From NCBI GenBank assembly GCA_024405435.1, contig JAKSOU010000015.1, forward strand, positions 1 through 48,842: 48,842 nucleotides of DNA. Reading direction: 5' to 3'. Below, one piece after another: positions 39,208 to 47,293 of this stretch; within the stretch, counting starts at the first letter, position 1, and every line of letters begins with the position of its first letter. Under the pieces are notes generated by a model. It ran no database searches and was not told the DNA's origin. It saw nothing but the letters and a program-made list of their open reading frames with translations. Origin of the DNA: Akkermansia sp. (lineage in GTDB: Bacteria; Verrucomicrobiota; Verrucomicrobiia; Verrucomicrobiales; Akkermansiaceae). Made by a program: the position numbers and the translations under genes.

Positions 39208-39975
39208 GTGAAAGTTGTTGCCATAGCCAACCAGAAAGGCGGGGTGGGGAAGACCACCACCGCCGTGAACCTGGCCGCCGCGCTGGCCAAGCGCGGCAAG
39301 CGCGTGCTCCTGGTGGACACGGATTCCCAGGCCAACGCCACCTCCGCCCTGGGTGTGGAGGCGGATAGCTCGCAAAGCCTTTACCAAGCCCTGATTGGGG
39401 AAAAACTGCTGGAAGACCTGATTGTGGAGACCGGGCGCAAGAATCTGTGGCTGGTGCCCTCCCACATGGACCTTTCCGGCGTGGAGGTGGAGCTCACGCA
39501 GTCCGGCACGCACATGAGCTGCCTGCGCGATGCGCTGGAGGGTATCCGCAAGGCGGATGCGTTCGATTTCGTGTTTCTGGACACGCCGCCGTCGCTGGGT
39601 GTGCTGATGACGGCGGCGCTGTGTGCGTGCGACGAGGTGTTGACGCCGATGCAGTGCGAGTTCCTGAGCCTGGACGGGCTTTCCAAGATTTTGTACGTGA
39701 TGCAGCAGATACGGGAGGGCGGCGCCAATCCCAAGCTGGTGCACGAGGGTGTGCTCATGACCATGTACAACAACACCAAGCTGGCCAACGAGGTCATCTC
39801 ACAGGTGGAGCAGAACCTGCCCAAGAAGATGTACAAGACCGTCATCCCGCGCTCCGTGCGCGTGGGCGAGGCCCCCAGCTTCGGCAAGACCGTGCTGGAG
39901 CACGACCCCTACAACCCCGCCGCCCTGGCCTACGGCAACGCCGCCCGCGAATTCCTGCAGCGACACCGCAAGTAG
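39208..39975 (+). CDS. parA: ParA/Soj chromosome-partitioning ATPase
   Basis: The 255-aa protein has the deviant Walker A ANQKGGVGKTTTAVNLAAAL, the switch VDTDSQANATSALGV, and FVFLDTPPSLGVL. PRSVRVGEAPSFGKTVLEHD near the end is typical of chromosomal Soj proteins. It starts at GTG. The usual partner parB is not next to it; comF follows after a heptad element. Either parB lies elsewhere or this ParA positions another cargo. Confidence 0.93.
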   Translation: MKVVAIANQKGGVGKTTTAVNLAAALAKRGKRVLLVDTDSQANATSALGVEADSSQSLYQALIGEKLLEDLIVETGRKNLWLVPSHMDLSGVEVELTQSGTHMSCLRDALEGIRKADAFDFVFLDTPPSLGVLMTAALCACDEVLTPMQCEFLSLDGLSKILYVMQQIREGGANPKLVHEGVLMTMYNNTKLANEVISQVEQNLPKKMYKTVIPRSVRVGEAPSFGKTVLEHDPYNPAALAYGNAAREFLQRHRK

Positions 39976-39976
39976 G

Positions 39977-40036
39977 ATTTACGAGGTACAATTGACGATT
40001 TACAATTTAAGGAGTTAGCGCGCCTGCGGCGCGGGG
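39977..40036 (+). repeat. Composite heptad/GC-hairpin element between parA and comF
   Basis: ATTTACG, AGGTACA, ATTGACG, ATTTACA, ATTTAAG, then CGCGCC-tgc-GGCGCG (40019-40033). It begins one base after the parA stop. comF has no other visible promoter. Confidence 0.85.
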
Positions 40037-40050
40037 GAGGAGAGAGCCTT

Positions 40051-40761
40051 ATGCTGGAATGGATTTTCCCCAACACCTGCCAGCTGTGCGGCGCGGTTGC
40101 AAATGCCACCCTGTGCCCGGCGTGCCTGCGCTCGCTGGAGCGCGTGCCCAAACCCGTGTGCATGTACTGCGGCGCGCCCGTGGCCGGAAACCAGGCGGAC
40201 CCCTACCATTGCGAGGCCTGCCGCAACAAGCCGCGCCCGTTCACCTTCGCCCGCTCCGCCCTGTATGAGAACGATACCACGCTCAGCCTGGTACACGACC
40301 TGAAGTACCACAAGCACACACATTTGGCGCAGGCGCTGGCTCCCGCGCTGGCGGAGCTGTGGGAGAGCAACCACGTGCTGGCCGACACCGCGGACTGGGC
40401 GCTCGCGCCCGTTCCCGTCACCAAGAGGAAACTGTTCTCGCGCGGCTACAACCAGGCGGAGGAGCTGGCGGAGGAATTGGCGAAACTGCGCCCCATGCCC
40501 ATCATCCAGCCCCTGCAGCGCCTCAACACCGGAATCCGCAGCCAGACCAACCTCTCCGCCACGGAGCGCATGAGGAACGCCTACAAGGCATACGCCCTGC
40601 TGCCGGAGTATGCCAAAGGCACGCGCACCCTGCCGCCCAACGTGCTGATACTGGATGACGTGTACACCACCGGGGCCACCACGCGCGCCTGCGCCCACGC
40701 CCTCCGCCAAGCCAAGGGCGTGCGGAACATCGGCATCATCACCCTGCTGCGCGTGCAGTAG
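40051..40761 (+). CDS. comF: ComF family protein
   Basis: The 236-aa protein has N-terminal zinc-binding cysteines (CQLCGAVANATLCPAC, CMYCGAP, CEACRNK) and a phosphoribosyltransferase-like fold with ILDDVYTTGATTRACAHAL. ComF proteins take part in DNA uptake, probably helping strand transfer with the helicase machinery. RGYNQAEELAEEL matches the family's RGFNQ motif. It is convergent with pth with only 3 bp between the stops. Confidence 0.93.
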   Translation: MLEWIFPNTCQLCGAVANATLCPACLRSLERVPKPVCMYCGAPVAGNQADPYHCEACRNKPRPFTFARSALYENDTTLSLVHDLKYHKHTHLAQALAPALAELWESNHVLADTADWALAPVPVTKRKLFSRGYNQAEELAEELAKLRPMPIIQPLQRLNTGIRSQTNLSATERMRNAYKAYALLPEYAKGTRTLPPNVLILDDVYTTGATTRACAHALRQAKGVRNIGIITLLRVQ

Positions 40762-40774
40762 GATTTACGATTGG
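40762..40774 (+). repeat. Heptad remnant supplying the pth stop codon
   Basis: GGATTTACGATT matches the first unit and a half of the heptad elements. The minus-strand pth stop (TAA at 40765-40767) lies within it. Confidence 0.5.
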
Positions 40775-41394
40775 GGTGGCTCGCCCGCCTCCTGCGGCGG
40801 GGCGGGTTTTTCCGGCTTGGGCTTCTTCTCCTTCTTCACGTTGAAGCGGTTGGCCGCCATCTGGAAACCCTCTTTCAGGGCGGTGTAGGCGGCATCCTGC
40901 GCCTTGTCCAGCGTTTCCTCCAACAGGGGGCGCTCCTCCGGCGTGAACTTGCCCAGCACATGGCCTATCATGTCCTTCTGCCCGGGCACGCCGATGCCGA
41001 TGCGGAGGCGGGGGAATTTCTCCGTCCCCAGGTGGGCGATGAGGGACTTCATGCCGTTGTGGCCGCCCGCGGAGCCGCCCGCGCGCAGCCGCATGGCCCC
41101 CACGGGGAACGAGATGTCGTCGTACACCACGAACACCTGCCCCGGCGTGAACTTGAAGTAGCGCATGAGCGGCCCCACGCTCTCGCCGGATGAATTCATA
41201 TATGTCTGCGGTTTCACCAGCAGCACGCCCGGGCCGGCGGCAAGCTCCGCCTTGCGCGCCTTGTCCGCCTTCCACACGGCCCCCAGGCGCGCGGCCAGGC
41301 GGTCCAGCACCATGAAGCCCACGTTGTGGCGGGTTTCCGCGTACTCGCGGCCGGGGTTGCCCAGGCCCACGATGATCTTGATGGTTTCGTCCAT
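40765..41394 (-). CDS. pth: Peptidyl-tRNA hydrolase
   Basis: The 209-aa enzyme recycles tRNA from stalled peptidyl-tRNA. IIVGLGNPGREYAETRHNVG holds the catalytic His, QTYMNSSGESVGP binds the tRNA end, VVYDDISFPVG has the catalytic Asp, and RLRAGGSAGGHNGMKS follows. A Lys/Pro/Glu-rich tail of about 20 residues extends beyond the usual end, and its stop codon falls in a repeat remnant. It lies 3 bp after leuA and should be co-transcribed with it. Confidence 0.96.
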   Translation of the reverse strand: MDETIKIIVGLGNPGREYAETRHNVGFMVLDRLAARLGAVWKADKARKAELAAGPGVLLVKPQTYMNSSGESVGPLMRYFKFTPGQVFVVYDDISFPVGAMRLRAGGSAGGHNGMKSLIAHLGTEKFPRLRIGIGVPGQKDMIGHVLGKFTPEERPLLEETLDKAQDAAYTALKEGFQMAANRFNVKKEKKPKPEKPAPPQEAGEPPQS

Positions 41395-41397
41395 GCC

Positions 41398-42951
41398 CTA
41401 TGCCTGCGCCTTGGAGAGCGAGAGGTGGCGGTTGAGTGCGTTGAGATAGGCGCGGGAGGCGGCCTCGATGATATCCGTGGCCGCGCCCTTGCCGGAGATG
41501 GGGCGCTCGTCCGCCTTGTCCGTAAAGCTCACCTTGACGGTCACCTCGCCCAGGGCGTCCTGGCCGCAAGAGGTGGCGTGCACGTTGAACTCCACCAGCG
41601 AGCCCTTGCTGCGCGTGATGCGGTCGATGGCCTTGAAGCATGCGTTGACGGGGCCGTTGCCGATGGCGCTGTCGGTGAATTTCTTGCCGTCCTTCTCCAG
41701 GGTGACGGTAGCGGTGGGGCAGGTGGCGCTGCCGGCCAGGAACTGAATCTGGCACATCTTCCACACACTGTTGTGGGTATCCAGAGAGTCGTTCACCAGG
41801 GAGGCCAGGTCGTCGTCGTACACGAATTTCTTGCTGTCGCCCACCTTCTTGAAGCGCTCAAAGAGGTGGGTGAGCTCCTCTTCGGAGAGCGTGTGTCCCA
41901 GATGCTCCAGGCGCGCCTTCACGGCGGCGCGGCCGGAGTGCTTGGTGAGCGGCAGCTCCGTGGCGCCCCAGCCCACGTCCGCGGGGTCGATGACCTCGTA
42001 GGTCTCGCGCTTGGCGAGGATGCCGTGCTGGTGGATGCCGGAGCTGTGGGCGAAGGCGTTCTCGCCCACGATGGCCTTGGAGCGCTGCACCACCATGCCG
42101 CTCATGCGGGAGACCACGCGGCTGGTGCGCACAATCTCGCGGGTGTCCAGGTTGTGGGGCTTGTCGCCCTTCTTGAAACCGAGGGCCTCCGGGCGTGTGG
42201 TGAGGGCCATGGCCACCTCCTCCAGGGCCACGTTACCGGCGCGCTCGCCGATGCCGTTGATGGTGCCCTCCACCTGGCGTGCGCCGGCCTGCACGGCGGC
42301 CAGGGTGTTGGCCACGGCCAGGCCTATGTCGTTGTGGCAGTGGACGGAGAGGATGCATTTATCGATGTTGCCGACATGCTCCTTCATGTAGGCGATCATG
42401 GCGGCGTACTCGCCGGGGGTGGTGAAGCCCACGGTGTCCGGCAGGTTCACCGTGGTGGCGCCCGCATCGATCACGGCCTCCACCACCTGCGCCAGGAAGT
42501 CCAGCTCCGTGCGGCTGGCGTCCTCCGCGGAGAACTCCACGTCGTCCACCAGGCTCTTGGCCAGCTTCACGCCGGCCACGGCTGCGGCCACCACCTCATC
42601 CTTGCTCATCTGGAGCTTGAACTCGCGGTGCAGCGGGCTGGTGGCCAGGAAGACGTGGATGCGGGCGCGGTCTCCGGCGGGAGCCACGGCTGCGGCGGCC
42701 TTACGGATATCCTTCTCCGTGCAGCGCGCCAGGCCCGCCACGCGGCACTTCTTCACCGTGCGCGCAATGGTGGAGACCGACTCGAAATCGCCCTCCGAGG
42801 CCACGGGGAAGCCGGCCTCGATGACATCTACCCCCAGCTTCTCCAGCTGGCGCGCCACCTCCAGTTTCTGGCGCAGGTTCATGGAGGCGCCGGGGCACTG
42901 CTCGCCGTCCCGCAGCGTGGTGTCGAAGAATATCACTTTGTCCTTGCTCAT
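41398..42951 (-). CDS. leuA: 2-isopropylmalate synthase
   Basis: The 517-aa enzyme condenses acetyl-CoA with 2-oxoisovalerate, the first step of leucine synthesis. FFDTTLRDGEQCPGASMN opens the TIM barrel, HCHNDIGLAVANTLA binds the metal, and GTINGIGERAGN is conserved. SSGIHQHGIL precedes the C-terminal leucine-sensing domain, which ends in ATDIIEAASRAYLNALN. The whole regulatory domain is present, so leucine feedback is expected. The ATG at 42951 is used; an upstream in-frame ATG lies in the promoter region. No leuBCD genes are in the window. Confidence 0.95.
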   Translation of the reverse strand: MSKDKVIFFDTTLRDGEQCPGASMNLRQKLEVARQLEKLGVDVIEAGFPVASEGDFESVSTIARTVKKCRVAGLARCTEKDIRKAAAAVAPAGDRARIHVFLATSPLHREFKLQMSKDEVVAAAVAGVKLAKSLVDDVEFSAEDASRTELDFLAQVVEAVIDAGATTVNLPDTVGFTTPGEYAAMIAYMKEHVGNIDKCILSVHCHNDIGLAVANTLAAVQAGARQVEGTINGIGERAGNVALEEVAMALTTRPEALGFKKGDKPHNLDTREIVRTSRVVSRMSGMVVQRSKAIVGENAFAHSSGIHQHGILAKRETYEVIDPADVGWGATELPLTKHSGRAAVKARLEHLGHTLSEEELTHLFERFKKVGDSKKFVYDDDLASLVNDSLDTHNSVWKMCQIQFLAGSATCPTATVTLEKDGKKFTDSAIGNGPVNACFKAIDRITRSKGSLVEFNVHATSCGQDALGEVTVKVSFTDKADERPISGKGAATDIIEAASRAYLNALNRHLSLSKAQA

Positions 42952-42974
42952 GGTTGTATGTCGGATGTGCCTCC

Positions 42975-43002
42975 AGCATACTCCGCCCCACCGCCTATGC
43001 AA
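42975..43002 (-). promoter_or_regulatory. Promoter of leuA-pth
   Basis: Minus strand: TTGCAT (42997-43002), 16-bp spacer, TATGCT (42975-42980); leader of about 17 nt, too short for a classic leucine leader peptide. Confidence 0.6.
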
Positions 43003-43028
43003 GGAAAAATTTCCGTTTTGTCATACCT

Positions 43029-43076
43029 GCTTCGCGCGGGCGCATTTGCGCGCGCGCAAATACGCGCGCGCGAAGC
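43029..43076. repeat. Nested CG-alternating palindromes upstream of leuA
   Basis: Outer arms GCTTCGCGCG (43029-43038) and CGCGCGAAGC (43067-43076) enclose the perfect 18-bp palindrome ATTTGCGCGCGCGCAAAT (43044-43061). It could form a cruciform or Z-DNA, or act as a terminator for the chagasin-like gene. Confidence 0.8.
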
Positions 43077-43107
43077 GGGGTGCAAAAAATCTCTGGAAGG
43101 GAGGACG

Positions 43108-43485
43108 CTATTCCGCGGGCAGGACCGTGATTTCGTAGCGCACGGAACGTGCGGGCGGGGTGTCCTTTTCCCAGGGGCGGGCGTAGTTCACCACCACGGT
43201 GGCGGTGCCGGGTTTGCGCGCGGTGACGGTCACCCGTGTGGGGCTGGGGGAGCCGCAGACGGGTTCCTTGCGCTCCTCCGCGGGCAGCTGTGCGGTTTCC
43301 ACCGCCACCGGGGCGTCCTCCGGAAGCTGTTCCGCCTTCCAGAGGTACCCGGTGGTGGGGTTGCCGTCCAGCACGCGCGCGACGGTTTCACCCACGCGCA
43401 TGGTGATATTCTCCTGCGCGGGTTCCGCCGCCAGGCACACGCATGCCGCGGCGGCGATCAGCAGGGTTGTGGGGAGCGTTTTCAC
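43108..43485 (-). CDS. Chagasin-type (I42) cysteine-protease inhibitor, exported
   Basis: The 125-aa protein begins at GTG 43485 with a hydrophobic signal (VKTLPTTLLIAAAACVCLAA). The inhibitor loops are visible: GNPTTGYLW (loop L4 of chagasins), a SPSPTRVTV turn where GxGG is usual, and NYARPWE (the RPWE loop). Chagasins block papain-like proteases. Its GTG overlaps the nagA stop (GTGA), so it is translated after nagA. Inhibition of host or neighbour proteases in the gut is a plausible role, not shown. Confidence 0.85.
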   Translation of the reverse strand: MKTLPTTLLIAAAACVCLAAEPAQENITMRVGETVARVLDGNPTTGYLWKAEQLPEDAPVAVETAQLPAEERKEPVCGSPSPTRVTVTARKPGTATVVVNYARPWEKDTPPARSVRYEITVLPAE

Positions 43486-44624
43486 GCCTCGTACCGCACC
43501 TCGCCGTCGATGATGGTCTTGAGCGTCTCGAACTCCGGGTCCAGCAGCACCAGGTCTGCCGTGTAGCCGGGGGCGATCTTGCCCAGATCGTGCAGGCCCA
43601 GGCTCTGGGCCTGGTTCCAGGAAGTGGCCTTCACGAGCTGGCTGAGCGGCTGGCCGGTGATTTTCCAGACATTCCGCAGGCCCTTGGCGTAGCGCAGGGT
43701 GGAGCCGGCCAGGTTGCCGGATTCCAGGCGGGCCACGCCGTCCTTCACCATGATGGGCAGGCCGCCCAGCTGGCCGGGGCCGTCCGGCATCCAGGAGCAC
43801 GCCAGGGAATCCGTGATCATGATCATCTGGTCCGCGCTCTTGTTGGTGAAGGTGAGGTTGAGCATGTCGGCGCACAGGTGGATGGTGTCGCAGATGATTT
43901 CAATCTTGATTTCCTTGTCCAGCATGCCGGAGCCCACCAGGCCGATTTCGCGGTGGTGCTGGGGGCTCATCTGGTTGCAGAAGTGGGTGAGGTGCTTCAG
44001 GCCGGCGGCCTTGGCCTTGCGGAAGTCCGCGTGCGAGGCGGCGGAGTGCCCGGCGGAGCAGGTGATGCCGCGCGCCGTTGCCTGCGCGATGAACTCCACC
44101 GCGCCCGGCATTTCCGGCGCCAGCGAGATGAGCAGCACCGGGTAGACCGCGCGGATGGAATCCACTTCCTCCATATCCGCCGGGCGCACGAACGCGGGGT
44201 TCTGCGCGCCGCACTGCTTGGGGTTGATGTACGGCCCCTCCAGGTGCACGCCCGGGGTCTTGGAGCCGTTCGGGCTGGCCGCATACTCCTTCACGCACTT
44301 GCACACGTCCATCAGCGTCTTCGTGCCCAGCGTCAGCGTGGTCGGAAGCCACGTGGTCACGCCTTCCTTCATCTTGCAGTCCGCTATCGTGCGGATGCTT
44401 TCCACCTTGCAGTCGCAGGTGTCGCACCCGCCCGCGCCGTGCGAGTGGATGTCGATGAATCCCGGCAGCAGCATGTTGCCGCCGGCATCCACTACCTTAT
44501 CCGCAGCGGGTGTGTCCCCTTCCGGGTACACGGCGGCTATCTTGGTGCCCTCTATCAGGACGGACGCCCCCGGAAGGTCGAGCCCCGGGGATATTACGTG
44601 AGCATTGGTGATGAGTGTCTTCAT
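43482..44624 (-). CDS. nagA: N-acetylglucosamine-6-phosphate deacetylase
   Basis: The 380-aa amidohydrolase removes acetate from GlcNAc-6-P. LPGFIDIHSHGAGG is the first metal site, VHLEGPYINPKQCGAQN has the metal Glu, and SAGHSAASHADF and HFCNQMSPQHHRE hold the His ligands. ITDSLACSWMPDG carries the catalytic Asp. GKIAPGYTADLVLLD ends the barrel. It would process amino sugars from mucin or peptidoglycan, fitting the amidases and GH109 in the window. nagB is not nearby. The ATG at 44624 follows a 38-nt leader with a small hairpin. Confidence 0.95.
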   Translation of the reverse strand: MKTLITNAHVISPGLDLPGASVLIEGTKIAAVYPEGDTPAADKVVDAGGNMLLPGFIDIHSHGAGGCDTCDCKVESIRTIADCKMKEGVTTWLPTTLTLGTKTLMDVCKCVKEYAASPNGSKTPGVHLEGPYINPKQCGAQNPAFVRPADMEEVDSIRAVYPVLLISLAPEMPGAVEFIAQATARGITCSAGHSAASHADFRKAKAAGLKHLTHFCNQMSPQHHREIGLVGSGMLDKEIKIEIICDTIHLCADMLNLTFTNKSADQMIMITDSLACSWMPDGPGQLGGLPIMVKDGVARLESGNLAGSTLRYAKGLRNVWKITGQPLSQLVKATSWNQAQSLGLHDLGKIAPGYTADLVLLDPEFETLKTIIDGEVRYEA

Positions 44625-44662
44625 GGTGATGAGAATGCAGGGCGTTTCCCTGTTCAGGGTAC

Positions 44663-44691
44663 ATCCTACCCCGCGCGGGCCCGCGTAGCAA
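44663..44691 (-). promoter_or_regulatory. nagA promoter with palindrome in the spacer
   Basis: Minus strand: TTGCTA (44686-44691), 17-bp spacer, TAGGAT (44663-44668). CGCGGGCCCGCG (44674-44685) is a perfect 12-bp palindrome filling most of the spacer, a possible operator. CCCTGTTCAGGG (44648-44659) forms a hairpin in the leader. Confidence 0.6.
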
Positions 44692-44814
44692 GGAAAAACC
44701 GCCCCGGCGGGATGTTCCTTAAGAATTCTTAAATAAATCATGACACGGAAAAGGGCGGGGAAAAGCCGTGGTGCGCGGAGCGGCAAGGGGGAAAAAATTT
44801 TGCGAAAAAACGCC

Positions 44815-44844
44815 TTGCGGGGGAGGGGTGGGCGGGGGTAGGAT
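44815..44844 (+). promoter_or_regulatory. dnaB promoter with A/T-rich upstream element
   Basis: TTGCGG (44815-44820), 18-bp spacer, TAGGAT (44839-44844). The A/T tracts at 44791-44810 look like an UP element. Confidence 0.6.
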
Positions 44845-44867
44845 GGCGGAACAGAGAACCAATTACC

Positions 44868-46322
44868 ATGAGTGCCAAGAAAGAAGACAAACCTGATTTG
44901 AAGGGCGGGGCCGCGCCGCTGGTGGACAAGGAGACCGCCATGATGCCGCAGGCCGCCGCGGTGGAGAAGAGCCTGCTGTCCATGATGACGCTGGACCCGA
45001 ACGAAATCATCCCGCGGAGCATCATGAACGGCATCACGGACGAGTTTTTCTACGTGCCGGCGCACCGCATCCTGTGGCAGCTGCTGCGCGAGAGGTACGA
45101 GAAGGCGCAGGTGATGGACGTGACATCCGTGGCGCAGGAGCTTGCGGACCGCAACCAGCTGGAGGCCGTGGGCGGCCACCCCGGGCTGATGGACATCTAC
45201 TCCCTGGCGTCGTCCGCCGCCTTGTTCGAGACGCATTTCAACATGCTGAAGGAGAAGTACGTGCGGCGCGCCATCATCCAATCCTCCAACCGCGCCGCGT
45301 CCTCCGCCTACACGCAGGAGGCGGAGGTGGAAACCCTGCTGGACCAGACGGAGCAGGATGTGCTCCAGATCCGCGAGAGCATGCAGGCGGGCCACAACAA
45401 GTGGAGCCTGGACCTCGATATCCGCGAGTTCATGAACACCATGGAGCGCATCATGAAGGAGGGTGACGTGGGGCCGCAGGGGCTCTCCACCGGGTTCGCC
45501 AGGCTGGACCGCATGTCCAACGGCCTGAAGCCCGGCGAACTGTTCGTGGTGGCGGCGCGCCCGTCCATGGGCAAGACCTCGTTCCTGATGAACATCGTGG
45601 AGCACCTGATACTGGACGAGAAGAAGCCGGTGCTGGTGTTCTCCTGCGAAATGCCCAGCACGCAGCTGGTGGAGCGCCTCATCCTGGCGCGCTCCGGCAT
45701 CAGCAAGCAGCAGATCCTGAAAGAGCGCGGCAAGCTCAAGAAGCAGGACCTCAAGAAAATCACCGATGCCATCCGAGAGCTGCGCGAATCCCGCCTCGTC
45801 ATCGACGACACCGCCGGCATCTCCATCTCAGAGCTCCGCGCCAAGGCCCGCCGCGTCAAGCGGGACCAGCCGGACCTCGCCTGCATCGGCATCGACTACC
45901 TGCAGCTCATGCGCTCCCACACCAAGCAGGCGCAGAACAGCCGCGAGCGCGAGATCGCAGAAATCTCCGGCGGCCTCAAGAACCTGGCCAAGGAGCTGGG
46001 CATCCCGATCATCGTGCTGGCCCAGCTCAACCGCGGCCCGGAAAACCGCCCCGGCCGCGCCAAGGGCATTCCCATGATGAGCGACCTGCGCGAATCCGGC
46101 GCCATCGAGCAGGATGCCGACATGGTGGGCCTGCTCTACCGCAACGCCTACTACGCCACCAACGAGGAGGAGCGCGAGAAGGAGGGCGACAACGCCAACC
46201 TCCTGCTCGCCAAGAACAGAAACGGGCCCACAGGGGATGTGCCCCTCTCCTTCAAGGCGGAGCTCATGCGCTTCGTCACCCGCATTGTGCAGGAGGAAGA
46301 CGACCAGGTTCCCAACGAATAA
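44868..46322 (+). CDS. dnaB: Replicative DNA helicase DnaB
   Basis: The 484-aa protein has the DnaB N-terminal helical domain (AVEKSLLSMMTLDPNEI...) and a RecA-like motor. Walker A is ARPSMGKTSF, then SCEMPSTQLVERL, Walker B IGIDYLQLM, and QLNRGPENRPG (in the usual QLNR-x-E-x-R form), with SDLRESGAIEQDAD near the end. It unwinds DNA at the replication fork. No intein is present. A lipoprotein amidase gene follows after 5 bp, so it is read through from here. Confidence 0.97.
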   Translation: MSAKKEDKPDLKGGAAPLVDKETAMMPQAAAVEKSLLSMMTLDPNEIIPRSIMNGITDEFFYVPAHRILWQLLRERYEKAQVMDVTSVAQELADRNQLEAVGGHPGLMDIYSLASSAALFETHFNMLKEKYVRRAIIQSSNRAASSAYTQEAEVETLLDQTEQDVLQIRESMQAGHNKWSLDLDIREFMNTMERIMKEGDVGPQGLSTGFARLDRMSNGLKPGELFVVAARPSMGKTSFLMNIVEHLILDEKKPVLVFSCEMPSTQLVERLILARSGISKQQILKERGKLKKQDLKKITDAIRELRESRLVIDDTAGISISELRAKARRVKRDQPDLACIGIDYLQLMRSHTKQAQNSREREIAEISGGLKNLAKELGIPIIVLAQLNRGPENRPGRAKGIPMMSDLRESGAIEQDADMVGLLYRNAYYATNEEEREKEGDNANLLLAKNRNGPTGDVPLSFKAELMRFVTRIVQEEDDQVPNE

Positions 46323-46327
46323 CCGTT

Positions 46328-47221
46328 ATGACCCGTTTGAAACAGATACTGAGCGCGGCGCTGGCCGCACTGGCGCTGGCTGGCTGCACCGGCGTGCCCT
46401 CGGGCGGGGGAAGCGGCGTGGTGGTGCTGGATATCGGCCACTGCGTGGAAAGCCCCGGCGCAGCCACACCCGGGCGCAACCTGGAGGAATGCCGCTTCTG
46501 GTACAAGTACTCGTACGACGTGAAGCGGGAGATCGAGCGGGCGGGGTACCGCTGCACGGTCTGCAACCGCGGCAACGGCACCGGGCTGGATGCAGAGCTG
46601 GCAGCCTACTCCCGCCGCGCCGGCGTGGTACACCTGCGCCGCCCCGGCCGCGGCGCTGAACGCTACCCCTCACGCTACCACCCGGACCGCGTGGGCAGCG
46701 GCGTGGTGAGCGCGGACTACGCCATCTACCGCCACGCCGCAGCCGCCGTGTTCCTGCACCACAACAGCTCCGGCGGATGGACCTCCGGCGCCTCCCCCAG
46801 CATCATCATCTGCAACCGCCACAACGGACGGCCGCTGGCAAGCGCCATCGCCGCAGAGCTCAATGCCAACATCCTGAACCACGGCATGCCCAACGGCGGC
46901 CGCCCCTGCACCGTGCAGACGCGCTATGTGGATGCGGACCGCTCCGCCTCCTGGATGAACGCGTGCGACGACTCCGGCATACCCGCCGCCGTGGTTGAGG
47001 CCGCCTTCCTCAACAACCGCGGGCACGCCGCCTTCCTGGCGGATGACGCCAACGCGCGCCGCTACGCCCGCGCCATCGGCCGCGGCATCGTGAACTACCT
47101 GCGCCGGCCCGCACCCCGCCACATCCGCCGCGATGAGAACATGCCGGATGAAGGCTCCTTCGGCTATGCGGCGGAATCCCGCCGCCTCAGCGTGCCCGGT
47201 GCCAAAATCCTGCGGCGCTAA
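46328..47221 (+). CDS. Amidase_3-like cell-wall amidase lipoprotein
   Basis: The 297-aa protein has a lipobox (ALALAGC). A divergent Amidase_3 domain follows: VVVLDIGHCVESPGA (DxGHG altered to DIGHC), VFLHHNSSGG, and AAVVEAAFLNNRGHAAFL with the catalytic Glu. Zinc-binding His and Glu positions seem kept, so activity is probable. It is only distantly related to the tandem amidases at 36780 and 37901. It starts 5 bp after dnaB without its own promoter and ends before a good terminator. Confidence 0.8.
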   Translation: MTRLKQILSAALAALALAGCTGVPSGGGSGVVVLDIGHCVESPGAATPGRNLEECRFWYKYSYDVKREIERAGYRCTVCNRGNGTGLDAELAAYSRRAGVVHLRRPGRGAERYPSRYHPDRVGSGVVSADYAIYRHAAAAVFLHHNSSGGWTSGASPSIIICNRHNGRPLASAIAAELNANILNHGMPNGGRPCTVQTRYVDADRSASWMNACDDSGIPAAVVEAAFLNNRGHAAFLADDANARRYARAIGRGIVNYLRRPAPRHIRRDENMPDEGSFGYAAESRRLSVPGAKILRR

Positions 47222-47255
47222 AAACGCCGCAACCACAGGCACCGCGAATTTCAAA

Positions 47256-47286
47256 GCCCGCCCGGCGTTCCGCCGGACGGGCTTTT
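47256..47286. terminator. Terminator between convergent genes
   Basis: GCCCG-c-CCGGCG, loop TTC, CGCCGG-a-CGGGC, then TTTT on the plus strand and AAA before it. It can stop transcription in both directions. Confidence 0.85.
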
Positions 47287-47293
47287 CCTAATC

